DNA of 34,454 bases from contig MGTJ01000167.1 in assembly GCA_001799395.1 (NCBI GenBank), positions 1-34,454 on the forward strand, read 5' to 3'. A program made the translations under genes and the position numbers. Positions 1-7,547 of the stretch are shown in pieces. The notes beneath the pieces are model-generated. The model saw only the letters and a list, made by a program, of their open reading frames with translations, was not told where the DNA came from and did not search any database. Positions within the stretch are counted from its first letter, which is position 1. Every line of letters begins with the position of its first letter. This DNA is from Desulfobacterales bacterium RIFOXYA12_FULL_46_15 (GTDB lineage Bacteria > Desulfobacterota > Desulfobacteria > Desulfobacterales > Desulfobacteraceae).

Positions 1-2
1 TG

Positions 3-1124
3 GTTCCCAAATTCCGAGTTAACCCGGACGGAACTCCGGGGCAATTCAATGACGTTATCTGCACCGGTATTGAACACAAGCTCGGTATCCACGGCAACAG
101 CACCTGCGCGCTGTCCCTTGGTTCCAAAGGCAATTGCATCGGTACCCTTCTGGGTGAAGAAAACAAGGGTATGCAGGCCATGTTTCTGATGATGAATGAA
201 GCCAGACGTCTTGTCGGATTCCAGGGCTTTGCATGTGCCACAGCCGCTTATATGTATGCCCTTGATTATGCGAGAAACCGGGTCCAGGGAAAAAACATCC
301 TTGAATTCATGAACCCCGATGCCAAGTCCGTTACCATCATCAACCACCCGGATGTCAAACGGCAGTTAATGATGATGAAGGTATTTGTAGAAGGCATGAG
401 ATCTCTTCTGTATTTTGTCCAGTATTCTGCCGACATGGCCCTTCATGCCCCCACAAAAGAAGAAAAAGATAAATACCAGGGCTTTGTTGAAGTCCTGACC
501 CCCATTGCCAAAGGATATGTCACGGACCGGTCTTTTGAGGTCTGCAGTCAGGGGATGCAGGTTTTCGGCGGATATGGGTTTATCGAGGAATATCCCATGG
601 CCCAGCTTTTAAGGGATTGCCGGATCACCCTGATTTATGAGGGAACCAACGGTATCCAGGCCATGGATCTTCTTGGAAGAAAATTGGGGCTTAACAAGGG
701 CAAACCCATCATGGATTTGTTTGGTGAAATGCAGAAATGGGTGGTTGCAGGAAAAGCGATTCCCAGGCTTGAAAAACAGGCTGTCAAGATCGAAGAAGCG
801 CTGAATAAACTTGCAGAAGTTGCCATTCACATGGGAACGACAGCCATGTCGGCAAAGGTATTGCATGCCTTTGCCAATGCCCATCCCTTCCAGGATGCTA
901 CAGGCGATGTCACCATGGCCTGGATGCTGCTCTGGAGAGCCGTTCTTGCTGCAAACAAACTTGAAACCGCTAAAAAGAAAGACATTTCTTTTTATGAGGG
1001 CATCATCAGGTCCCTGCAATTTTTTGTGGAAACCCAGCTCCCCATTACCCTCGGTAGATTCAACGCACTCATGAATACTTGCAGTGTTGCCGTGGATATA
1101 GCCGATGAAATGTTCCCAAACTAA
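3..1124 (+). CDS. Acyl-CoA dehydrogenase, DmdC-like (5'-truncated)
   Basis: This is the 3' part of an FAD-dependent acyl-CoA dehydrogenase, which oxidises acyl-CoA to enoyl-CoA in the cytoplasm. The reading frame is open from the first base (first full codon at 3), so the start lies outside the window; 373 residues are visible. The fragment opens with the family hallmark GIEHKLGIHGNSTC, followed by GEENKGM and MMNEARRLVGFQG. The likely catalytic glutamate is in YEGTNGIQ (codon 639-641). About 150 residues follow this point and fit the extra C-terminal domain of the long acyl-CoA dehydrogenases often annotated as DmdC, roughly 590 residues in full, so about 220 N-terminal residues are missing. 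The substrate cannot be told from sequence; in an anaerobe of this type, beta-oxidation or degradation of an organic acid is plausible. The gene ends just before a strong terminator. Confidence 0.9.
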   Translation, partial: VPKFRVNPDGTPGQFNDVICTGIEHKLGIHGNSTCALSLGSKGNCIGTLLGEENKGMQAMFLMMNEARRLVGFQGFACATAAYMYALDYARNRVQGKNILEFMNPDAKSVTIINHPDVKRQLMMMKVFVEGMRSLLYFVQYSADMALHAPTKEEKDKYQGFVEVLTPIAKGYVTDRSFEVCSQGMQVFGGYGFIEEYPMAQLLRDCRITLIYEGTNGIQAMDLLGRKLGLNKGKPIMDLFGEMQKWVVAGKAIPRLEKQAVKIEEALNKLAEVAIHMGTTAMSAKVLHAFANAHPFQDATGDVTMAWMLLWRAVLAANKLETAKKKDISFYEGIIRSLQFFVETQLPITLGRFNALMNTCSVAVDIADEMFPN

Positions 1125-1152
1125 ATAGAATTCCATCCAGGATGGGTGTATC

Positions 1153-1191
1153 AAGACGGGTTGTGCGATGGTTCGCCTTCCCGTCTTTTTT
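1153..1191 (+). terminator. Intrinsic terminator of the acyl-CoA dehydrogenase gene
   Basis: An 8-bp perfect stem (AAGACGGG at 1153-1160 with CCCGTCTT at 1180-1187) has an inner GCGA/TCGC helix (1165-1168 with 1173-1176) and runs into T's from 1186 to 1194. It lies 28 bases after the stop codon. The T-tract is only on the plus-strand side, so it should stop transcription before the convergent U32 gene, whose stop codon begins at 1193. Confidence 0.85.
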
Positions 1192-1192
1192 T

Positions 1193-3034
1193 TTACACTA
1201 TCCTGATCCGCATTTCACAGATGCTGCAATCAAACAAAAGCAGAAACCGGCCGGTTTTGTTTTCAAGAAAAAGAGGATCCTGCCACATTTCCAGCCGTGT
1301 TTTAACGTCCCTGCGGCACTGTCCCTGGGCTTTCAGGACACAGTGCCTAAGTGTCATGACAACCGTTCCGAGACCCGGCCGGTTAAGCTCAAAGGCAGGG
1401 TCGATAATTTTTACACCCCGTTTCTGATAAAATTCAACAGCTTTCTGATTGGAAACATTGGCTGTAAAATCAAGATATTTTTCAGGAACCTGCTCAATAT
1501 CGGGCCTTGGCTTTGCAGATTTCCTGGAATAGTCTGCCTGTCGTTTTTGTGTAAGGGTTTCCAAACACTCCCGTCTGATTCGGTTTAACTCCTTTGTGAG
1601 GATAAAATACGGCTTTGAAGAAGCACTGAAGCGCCTGAGATAAAACCGTGAATCACCCATCCGGCCCAATTGTTTTTTTAAAGTCGTAAGGGCACCTCCC
1701 TCATCCTTTGCCTCGATCTTTTCCATCTCAATCACAGTCTTAGCCGTGTTCCCATCCTCATCTACACCCTGAAGGATAAATCCTTTTTGGGTTTCAAAAA
1801 AAGTCAGGTCAAGTGCTATCTTCCGCTCTGAAGAATTTGTGGAAAGTTTTTTTTGAAAATGGTGGTCATGGTTTCGATACATGACCGCGCCCGGGAAAAG
1901 GCCGCTTTTTTTCAGATCCGGATACCCGGCCGGAAAGATTTTATCCTGATCCGTGCGGTTCACCAGGAATCCCCGTAGTTTTCCGGAGCGATCCATAAAA
2001 CAGAGTCCGTCACCATTATAAAGATCATGGCCGGCTTTTAAGGTAAAATATCGAAGATCCATATGGTCGACACAGCCGATTTGCTCACCCATGGATTTGG
2101 GGGTATCAGGTGAATGGATATCGCCTTTTCGACCCAAAAGGAAATAATCGGTTTCTCCACGGTTAAAGGTTTTTAAAGGATCAGGCTTAAAAAATAGCTT
2201 GGTTGTTCCCGATGACGCCGCTCTATATCCGGATGATCCTGTCATAACGGCATCCAGCTTTTTCCGGTAATAAGCGGTTATATTTTTAACATAAGCAATA
2301 TCCTTTAGCCGTCCCTCGATTTTAAACGAGGTAATACCGGTTAAAACCAGATCATGAAGATAATCGGACCGGTTCATGTCCTTGAGGGACAAAAGAAAAC
2401 GGTCTTTTTCCAGCACGTGTCCTGAGCCATTCGACAGGGTCCAGGGAAGGCGGCAGGGCTGGCCGCATTCCCCGCGATTGGCACTTCGTTTTCCAATGGC
2501 GGCACTGAAATAACAGCAACCGCTGTAGCCGGCGCAAAGTGCCCCATGCACAAAGGCTTCTAGATCCACAGTGGTGTTCTGACGGATGTCTTCAATAGCC
2601 TTGAGCGACATTTCCCTTGCCAGGATCACCCGTTCAAATCCTGCCGACTCAAGAAAGCGGACACGGGAAACACTCCGATTGTCGAGCTGGGTGCTGGCAA
2701 AGAGGGGAATGGGAGGCAAGTCCAGTTCCAGAATCCCCAGATCCTGGATAATCAGTGCATCGGCTCCGGCATCCCATAACTGCCGGATCAATTTCTGCAC
2801 ATCATCCAGCTCATGATCAAAAAGAATGGTATTCAAGGCAATATAAATTTTTGCCCTGTAAAAATGGGCATAGGCAGCCAATTTTTCAATTTCACCCACT
2901 TCATTACCGGCGGCAGCCCTTGCACTGAATCCGGCAGCACCGATATACACCGCATCGGCGCCATGGTTGACGGCAGCAATCCCGAATTCCCTGTTTTTTG
3001 CCGGTGCCAGCAATTCTAATGGTCTAATGGTCAC
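1193..3034 (-). CDS. U32 family protein, RlhA-like (23S rRNA hydroxylation)
   Basis: This 613-aa protein belongs to peptidase family U32. Members of this size with a DUF3656-type middle region include E. coli RlhA, needed for hydroxylation of C2501 in 23S rRNA; TrhP-type members act on tRNA and are shorter. The N-terminal barrel begins LELLAPAKNREFGIAAVNHGADAVYIG. The U32 signature is present around residues 158-178 (EAFVHGALCAGYSGCCYFS), followed by RSANRGECGQPCR near 183-195. Cys167, 174, 190 and 194 are candidate Fe-S ligands. A second set of cysteines (565, 573, 603, 606) sits at the extreme C-terminus. The start is a GTG preceded by AAGAAGG; I see no better ATG. It appears monocistronic and convergent with the acyl-CoA dehydrogenase gene. 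An rRNA role is inferred from length and domain order; a protease function is less likely. Confidence 0.82.
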   Translation of the reverse strand: MTIRPLELLAPAKNREFGIAAVNHGADAVYIGAAGFSARAAAGNEVGEIEKLAAYAHFYRAKIYIALNTILFDHELDDVQKLIRQLWDAGADALIIQDLGILELDLPPIPLFASTQLDNRSVSRVRFLESAGFERVILAREMSLKAIEDIRQNTTVDLEAFVHGALCAGYSGCCYFSAAIGKRSANRGECGQPCRLPWTLSNGSGHVLEKDRFLLSLKDMNRSDYLHDLVLTGITSFKIEGRLKDIAYVKNITAYYRKKLDAVMTGSSGYRAASSGTTKLFFKPDPLKTFNRGETDYFLLGRKGDIHSPDTPKSMGEQIGCVDHMDLRYFTLKAGHDLYNGDGLCFMDRSGKLRGFLVNRTDQDKIFPAGYPDLKKSGLFPGAVMYRNHDHHFQKKLSTNSSERKIALDLTFFETQKGFILQGVDEDGNTAKTVIEMEKIEAKDEGGALTTLKKQLGRMGDSRFYLRRFSASSKPYFILTKELNRIRRECLETLTQKRQADYSRKSAKPRPDIEQVPEKYLDFTANVSNQKAVEFYQKRGVKIIDPAFELNRPGLGTVVMTLRHCVLKAQGQCRRDVKTRLEMWQDPLFLENKTGRFLLLFDCSICEMRIRIV

Positions 3035-3258
3035 GATCCTTCTTCTATGCCTGACGGATAATAGTTCACAATCACGAAAAAACCTCGCTGTGCTGAATGG
3101 ATCAAGCAGATTGATTCTTTTTAAGTTAAAAGAAATATCATCAGCGGGGTGGAATCAATATGACACAAGGCGTATCAGCATTCAAGCATGAAGAAGAAAA
3201 AGTGAGAAAGAAAATACGATTAGGCTGAACCGATAAAAAATCGGTGAATTTTTATAAC
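3035..3258. other. Intergenic stretch between U32 gene and riboswitch promoter
   Basis: This AT-rich, gene-free stretch must contain the 5' region of the leftward U32 gene, but I could not pick a convincing promoter for it. A 6-bp hairpin (ACCGAT 3229-3234 with ATCGGT 3240-3245) is followed by a short T-rich run. It is too weak to call a terminator. Confidence 0.5.
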
Positions 3259-3287
3259 TTGACAACTTAAAAAGGGCTGATTACCCT
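3259..3287 (+). promoter_or_regulatory. Sigma-70-type promoter for the terC leader
   Basis: A perfect -35 TTGACA (3259-3264) lies 17 bases before TACCCT (3282-3287), a weaker -10 that keeps the TA and the final T. The predicted start of transcription near 3294 falls immediately before the first paired base of the riboswitch, which supports the call. Confidence 0.6.
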
Positions 3288-3294
3288 TGTCGAA

Positions 3295-3402
3295 CATAAA
3301 GGGGAGTAGTTATCGGCTGGAGAAAAGGCCGATCCGGAATCCGTCAACACGGTCGAAAGACCCGGAACCGGAACAGCTATGCTGCAAACAAGACCTTTAT
3401 CC
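3295..3402 (+). promoter_or_regulatory. yybP-ykoY manganese riboswitch aptamer
   Basis: The leader carries the two conserved blocks of the yybP-ykoY class, an Mn2+-sensing riboswitch. The 5' block is AAAGGGGAGTAG (3298-3309). The 3' block is GCTGCAAACAAGACCTTTAT (3381-3400), containing the TGCAAAC loop and the AAGACCTTT closing strand. The P1 helix can be drawn as ATAAAGG (3296-3302) with CCTTTAT (3394-3400). A TerC-family gene directly downstream is the commonest partner of this class. The same ATAAAGG sequence recurs at 3420-3426 inside the downstream hairpin, so both copies compete for CCTTTAT. This predicts that Mn2+ stabilises P1, prevents the terminator and turns terC on. The aptamer class is recognised with high confidence; the switching direction is inferred from pairing and from known members. 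Confidence 0.9.
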
Positions 3403-3433
3403 CGGCAAGCATGCCGTGGATAAAGGTCTTTCT
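3390..3433 (+). terminator. Riboswitch expression platform: conditional terminator
   Basis: A 13-bp outer stem (3390-3402 with 3418-3430) and a 5-bp inner stem (CGGCA 3403-3407 with TGCCG 3412-3416) form a long hairpin with a single bulged T at 3417. The T-tract after it is short and interrupted (TTTCT), so some read-through is expected. Its 5' arm is the same strand that closes the aptamer P1, so hairpin and aptamer exclude each other. Confidence 0.8.
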
Positions 3434-3448
3434 ATTATAAGGAATAAT

Positions 3449-3487
3449 ATGAACCATTTTTTAAAAGATTATACCTATGGTTGCTGA
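3449..3487 (+). CDS. Putative 12-residue leader peptide overlapping terC start
   Basis: The first ATG after the conditional terminator (3449) has a good ribosome-binding site, AAGGA at 3439-3443, and encodes MNHFLKDYTYGC before a TGA at 3485-3487. It overlaps the TerC start codon at 3477 in another frame, whereas the TerC ATG itself has no clear Shine-Dalgarno sequence. This fits translational coupling, in which ribosomes finishing the short ORF restart at terC. It could instead be a chance ORF, with initiation at 3477 from the same distant site. I know of no family for it. Confidence 0.35.
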   Translation: MNHFLKDYTYGC

Positions 3488-4445
3488 AATTACATGGATT
3501 CACTGGACAGGGTTTGTCTTGGCCGTGATTCTCTTTTTGGCTATGGATTTAGGTGTGTTTCACCGGAAAGCCCGTTCAGTCAAATTTAAAGAAGCTTTAT
3601 TATGGACCGCCATATGGTTTATAATGGCCATGGGATTTGCCTGGGGGCTATATACCCTGCGCGGCCGGGAAGAAGCTCTTGAATTTATAACAGGCTATAT
3701 AGTTGAACTTTCCTTATCAATGGATAATGTGTTTGTCATTGCATTGATTTTCAGATATTTTCAAGTACCTTTAGCCTACCAGCACCGGGTCCTGTTCTGG
3801 GGTATCATGGGGGCTCTTATCATGCGCGGCATTATGATCGGGGCAGGAGCTGCACTGGTAAGACAATTTGAATGGACACTGGTCATTTTTGGCGGCTTCC
3901 TGGTTTTCAGCGGTATAAAATTGATTCTATCCAAAGAAGAAAACGTGGAGCCGGAAAAAAATTTCTTACTGCGACTTGCCCGGAAATTGCTGCCGATCTC
4001 ACCTTTATATGAAAAACATTATTTCATAACCATTGTCAACGGTCATCATATGTTGACCCCACTCTTTCTGGTGCTGATCATGGTGGAAACGACCGACCTG
4101 ATATTTGCACTGGATTCCATCCCTGCCATCTTCGGCATTACGACAAGGGAATTCATTGTATTCACCTCCAATGTCTTTGCCATTCTGGGACTCCGATCCC
4201 TTTATTTTGCATTGGCCGGCGCCATAGGATATTTTTGTTTCCTCAAATTCGGTCTATCCCTGGTATTAGTGTTTATTGGCGGCAAAATGCTCCTGATGAA
4301 ATTCATGCATATATCCACACCAGTGTCCCTGGGGATCATCGGGACAATTATCCTGTCCTCTATTGGGGTTTCCATTATCAGCCGGTGGATACAATTCAAC
4401 AAGCAGATAGAAGGGAAAAAAAGCATTCAGAATAGCGGATCATGA
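3477..4445 (+). CDS. TerC/Alx family membrane protein (manganese efflux)
   Basis: This 322-residue polytopic inner-membrane protein of the TerC family matches E. coli Alx in length. Members placed behind yybP-ykoY riboswitches are linked to Mn2+ export or homeostasis. The first membrane segment is near residues 11-28. The conserved acidic membrane motifs are present: MDLGVF (Asp24), SMDNVF (Asp83-Asn84) and ETTDLIFALDSIPA (Asp207, Asp213). These are the candidate metal-binding residues. I count about eight to nine hydrophobic segments. Regulation by the manganese riboswitch directly upstream is strongly suggested, and the weak local ribosome-binding site hints at coupling to the leader ORF. 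Tellurite resistance, the source of the family name, is not implied. The stop is followed by a new promoter, so the gene is probably a single-gene unit. Confidence 0.88.
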   Translation: MVAEITWIHWTGFVLAVILFLAMDLGVFHRKARSVKFKEALLWTAIWFIMAMGFAWGLYTLRGREEALEFITGYIVELSLSMDNVFVIALIFRYFQVPLAYQHRVLFWGIMGALIMRGIMIGAGAALVRQFEWTLVIFGGFLVFSGIKLILSKEENVEPEKNFLLRLARKLLPISPLYEKHYFITIVNGHHMLTPLFLVLIMVETTDLIFALDSIPAIFGITTREFIVFTSNVFAILGLRSLYFALAGAIGYFCFLKFGLSLVLVFIGGKMLLMKFMHISTPVSLGIIGTIILSSIGVSIISRWIQFNKQIEGKKSIQNSGS

Positions 4446-4460
4446 TAATCAACTTCCCTG

Positions 4461-4489
4461 TTTTCATCTCGTATCAATGATGTTATAAT
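4461..4489 (+). promoter_or_regulatory. Putative promoter of the MetE-like gene
   Basis: A perfect -10 TATAAT (4484-4489) is preceded, after 17 bases, by TTTTCA (4461-4466; 4 of 6 to the -35 consensus). It lies 56 bases before the ATG at 4546. Confidence 0.5.
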
Positions 4490-4545
4490 ATGTCCAGTTT
4501 TCAAAATTTGATCAAAAAAACAATATTTTAAATGGAAACCATCAG

Positions 4546-5613
4546 ATGAAGAATTTCAAACCCAATGCGCTGCCTCTTTTAATCGGCAGCCTTCCCATGA
4601 CGGACCACATAGAAGCCCTGGCGCTTGTTTTTGACCATACGCCTGATGTTCCGCTCTGGGTGCAGCTCCCCCTTTACAAAGAAGAGGGCATGATCACCAT
4701 GTTCCTTCCTGGTCTCCCGGGATTTGCCGGCGGAAGTGGAAAAAATCTTCTGGATACCTCCAGACCTGGTTTTGATAACGAGATGGTGTCTTTTTTTGAA
4801 GATTATCTGGCCTTGTCGGATTCCGGTGAAGACTTAAACAGTTCACGGTTTGCCCTGTGCGGTTCAAGGGGAAAAGGCTTTTTTGAATTTTTACGGCAGG
4901 TGGATAAAAAAGGCAGGTCCTTTGTTGCCCTCAAAGGGCAGGTAACAGGGCCCATTACATTTGGGACTGCGGTAAAGGATGAACATAACAAAGATATATT
5001 TTACCATGACCAGTTGAGGGATGCAGCTATCAAAAAATTGGCCATGAATGCAAAATGGCAGGCCAAAGAATTTTCAAAAAGAGGGGCCATCCCCATTATT
5101 TTCATAGATGAGCCGGCCCTGGCCGGATTCGGGACTTCGGCCTATATCACCATCAGCAAAGCAGACGTTACTCTCGGCATTGAGGAAATTTCCCGGGAAA
5201 TCCACGGGGAGAAGGGCCTTGCCGGGGTCCATGTCTGTGCCAACACGGAATGGGACATGCTTCTGGGATCAGACATCGACATCATCAGCTTTGATGCGTT
5301 TTCCTATTTTGACAAATTCATTCTTTATCCTGAACTGATCAAATCATTTTTAAATCAGGGCAAGATTCTTGCCTGGGGTATTGTCCCCACGGCAAAACCG
5401 GAATTCGTGGCCGGGCAGAACACTCCCGGTCTGATCCAACTGCTCCATGACCAGATGGATGAATTATCAAGAAAGACCGGGATTGACAAAAAAACCGTCA
5501 TTTCCCAAGCCTTTATCACACCGAGCTGCGGGACAGGTTCTCTTGATCTTGAGTCTGCAAAAAAAGTGTTAAAGATGACCAAAGAGGTTTCCGAGGCTTT
5601 CCGCAAGCCATAG
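4546..5613 (+). CDS. Core MetE-like cobalamin-independent methyltransferase
   Basis: This 355-aa protein resembles the C-terminal catalytic barrel of cobalamin-independent methionine synthase (MetE), and the wider UROD/MetE-like superfamily, without MetE's N-terminal half. Zinc-site residues are visible as HVC (His229, Cys231) and Cys328 in ITPSCGTGSL, the MetE-type SCG motif. KGQVTGPITFG (residues 130-140) and FIDEPAL (186-192) are further barrel motifs. Such short core-MetE proteins are known in anaerobes and archaea, where some make methionine from methyl-corrinoid proteins rather than from methyl-folate. No corrinoid protein or folate enzyme is adjacent here, so the methyl donor is unknown. 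The ATG is preceded by a weak GGAAA. The gene ends 6 bases from the stop of a convergent gene. Confidence 0.72.
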   Translation: MKNFKPNALPLLIGSLPMTDHIEALALVFDHTPDVPLWVQLPLYKEEGMITMFLPGLPGFAGGSGKNLLDTSRPGFDNEMVSFFEDYLALSDSGEDLNSSRFALCGSRGKGFFEFLRQVDKKGRSFVALKGQVTGPITFGTAVKDEHNKDIFYHDQLRDAAIKKLAMNAKWQAKEFSKRGAIPIIFIDEPALAGFGTSAYITISKADVTLGIEEISREIHGEKGLAGVHVCANTEWDMLLGSDIDIISFDAFSYFDKFILYPELIKSFLNQGKILAWGIVPTAKPEFVAGQNTPGLIQLLHDQMDELSRKTGIDKKTVISQAFITPSCGTGSLDLESAKKVLKMTKEVSEAFRKP

Positions 5614-5619
5614 GCAAGG

Positions 5620-6285
5620 CTACCGGTTTTCTTTCAGGGCTTCTGCTGAAAAATCTTTTGACCGCACTTCAAAATCTTTGAAATACAGGGGATAGCGCTT
5701 CATGCTGTCCTCTATAATAATGTCCCAGGGAAGATCGGAAAAAACGCCGTGGTCTTTCACATATTCCATGTGAAAATTTCCTGATTTATCAAATGGGTGA
5801 AAGACAGAATCCTTTGTTCCATCGAATTCCAGGGGTTTTACATTAAAATTGCAGCAAAGCTCAAGGTTGAAAGCCGGTGTTGCCTTGACCCATTTTCCGT
5901 TCAGAAAAATTTCCGTATATCCATGGTACACAAAAACATCCGTTCCCATGAGCTTTCTTAACCGTTCGGTATTCAGATGGTTCCGGACATCCGCAAACCC
6001 GAGTCTTGCCGGTATCTTCCGGCTCCTCAGACAGGCGGCCAGAACCACGGCCTTGGCCACACAATAGCCGTGCCGCCGCATTAGGATGGTGCTTGCTTTC
6101 ATGGATTCCTTTTTGGGCTCTATGCTGTAGGGGTTGTACCGGATGCCGTCCCGGACGGCGTAGTAAATCTCTATGGCTTTTTTTGTGTCCGTTTTCCCGG
6201 ATCGGCTGTGCTGCTCTGCAAAGGCAATAATTTCCGGGTGGTCGCTGTCAATATAATATGTCGGCTGAAGATATTCTTCCATCAT
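5620..6285 (-). CDS. Transglutaminase-like superfamily protein
   Basis: This 221-residue soluble protein has the papain-like transglutaminase fold. The nucleophile region is RRHGYCVAKAVVLAA (Cys75) and the histidine is in VYHGYTEIFLNGKWVKATPAFN (positions 119-140; His121). The acidic third residue expected a few positions after the tryptophan (W-x-x-D-P/A-T) is not evident: the sequence reads WVKATPAF. Bacterial members of this type act as cysteine proteases or have unknown roles. No signal peptide or membrane segment is visible, so it is probably cytoplasmic. MMEE gives two adjacent start codons. It is convergent with the MetE-like gene and divergent from the DVU0298-like gene. Function is unknown beyond the fold. 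Confidence 0.7.
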   Translation of the reverse strand: MMEEYLQPTYYIDSDHPEIIAFAEQHSRSGKTDTKKAIEIYYAVRDGIRYNPYSIEPKKESMKASTILMRRHGYCVAKAVVLAACLRSRKIPARLGFADVRNHLNTERLRKLMGTDVFVYHGYTEIFLNGKWVKATPAFNLELCCNFNVKPLEFDGTKDSVFHPFDKSGNFHMEYVKDHGVFSDLPWDIIIEDSMKRYPLYFKDFEVRSKDFSAEALKENR

Positions 6286-6539
6286 TCAAGTGTCCTGTTT
6301 AGATTCTTAACAAGCATCATTCTTACCCTAATCTTCACCAAAAAAGAATGTTTTTTTAAATACAAAAAAGAATTTTTCTTTTGTCTCCCGAAACAGAAAT
6401 GTCCCGCTTTCTGAGACAGATCAACACTTCCAATCAGGTGGATTTACCCTCTATTTTGTTGATATCGGCCCTTATGGCTGCCCCGGCATAATTTATGCTT
6501 TTGATTTATATAAAGATGAATAGAAAACAGGTGATGCTG

Positions 6540-7229
6540 ATGAAATCCTATGGAAGAGAAACAAAAAAAAAGGTTGGGAATATTCTTATGGAAGCCGACC
6601 GGAAAACAGCTGTTGAAAAACTAACCCAAATCCCTGATGAGCAGCTTGCGGGACACCTTTTTTCTTTTTTCTGTAACAAAAGCGAACTCATCAAATTCCG
6701 GAGCACTTCAGCCATGGGGCTTTTTGTTTCCCGCACGGCCGCTCGGAACATGGAAAAAGCAAGAATCATTCTGAGACGCATAATGTGGAATCTGAATGAC
6801 GAGTCTGGCGGTATCGGATGGGGCTCGCCCGAAGCCATGGGAGAAATTCTGTCCCTGTGCCCGGAACTTGCGATCGAGTTTAAATCCATTCTTTTTTCGT
6901 ATCTTGATCCGGCCGGCAATTATATTGAACATGAAATGCTTCAACGGGGAGTATTATGGGGAATCGGAACCTATCTTGAAGCCCATCCTCAAGATCTCAA
7001 TGAAAAAACAAAGGCCATGCTTTACTGTTATCTGCATTCAAAGGACCCTGTGAAACGGGCCTATGCCCTCAGAGCCTTGTCCAATGCCAGAAGTTTTTTT
7101 TGCAACCTGGTGCCTGAATATATCATAACAGATAACAGCCATGTGGACTTCTTTAACGGATGGGATTTCGTTGTAATCCGGATCTCAGATCTTGTCAGAA
7201 GCTGTGAGGGAAAAAGGTCTTTTGCATGA
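6540..7229 (+). CDS. DVU0298-like HEAT-repeat-type protein
   Basis: This predicted soluble protein of 229 residues looks all-helical. It resembles a family found mainly in sulfate reducers and typified by DVU0298, a HEAT-like protein of unknown function. Typical stretches are NDESGGIGWGSPEAMGEIL, a GNYIEHEMLQRGVLWGIG block and DPVKRAYALRAL, which looks like one HEAT helix pair. The chosen start is ATG 6540, preceded by ACAGG at 6526-6530; in-frame ATGs at 6495, 6516 and 6534 would lengthen it by 15, 8 and 2 codons. It is followed by 63 or more non-coding bases and then the small-protein/rubrerythrin genes in the same direction. No catalytic motif is seen, so a scaffold or binding role is only a guess. 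The family identification is from memory of conserved wording and is moderate. Confidence 0.6.
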   Translation: MKSYGRETKKKVGNILMEADRKTAVEKLTQIPDEQLAGHLFSFFCNKSELIKFRSTSAMGLFVSRTAARNMEKARIILRRIMWNLNDESGGIGWGSPEAMGEILSLCPELAIEFKSILFSYLDPAGNYIEHEMLQRGVLWGIGTYLEAHPQDLNEKTKAMLYCYLHSKDPVKRAYALRALSNARSFFCNLVPEYIITDNSHVDFFNGWDFVVIRISDLVRSCEGKRSFA

Positions 7230-7316
7230 TGGATCTTATGGCATGATTATTGAATATATATTCGAAAAACCCAAACACTATGTATCAGCCCGATGTGTGT
7301 GAAAGAAAAAAATACC

Positions 7317-7547
7317 ATGCAAAAAAAAAAATGTGATATTAACATTGCCCGGGCCATCGAGCTTTCAAAAAAAATGATCAAGCTTGCACAATCGGGTTAT
7401 GAAGAAAGAGAAGACCCGGGATGCGGGGTTCTTTACGGTATCCTCCTGGATTCCGGCTACCGGATTCTGGATCTTGCACAAAAAGAAAAAGAGGCACACA
7501 TACAAAAAGGCTGGTGGAACAATTCAATCAAAAAGGAGAAAATTTAA
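7317..7547 (+). CDS. Small conserved protein upstream of rubrerythrin
   Basis: This short protein of 76 residues (84 if started at the ATG at 7293) is helical and charged. The recognisable segment is [18 protein letters not shown] followed by [16 protein letters not shown] recall closely similar small proteins in sulfate-reducing bacteria, always without assigned function. Its TAA shares a base with the ATG of the rubrerythrin gene (7547), so the two are very likely co-transcribed and translationally coupled. The rubrerythrin ribosome-binding site (AAAGGAGAA, 7532-7540) lies inside this gene. The conserved DPGCG cysteine is the only candidate active or metal residue. A role in peroxide or oxygen defence is inferred from context only. 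Confidence 0.6.
   Translation: MQKKKCDINIARAIELSKKMIKLAQSGYEEREDPGCGVLYGILLDSGYRILDLAQKEKEAHIQKGWWNNSIKKEKI

Noticed and set aside
3229-3250. Short hairpin before the terC promoter as a terminator
   Set aside because: The stem has only 6 bp and there is no upstream plus-strand gene to terminate.
3287-3448. Open frame running through the riboswitch into the leader peptide
   Set aside because: The region is explained by a structured RNA with paired arms and there is no ribosome-binding site at 3287; only the last 12 codons after 3449 have one.
6286-6539. GG/GC spacing near 6475-6487 as a sigma-54 promoter
   Set aside because: The GG to GC distance is 8 instead of 10 bases and the TTGCA block is missing.
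7421-7546. N-terminal extension of the rubrerythrin frame
   Set aside because: It overlaps the upstream small gene, and the conserved rubredoxin domain begins exactly at 7547 behind a strong ribosome-binding site.
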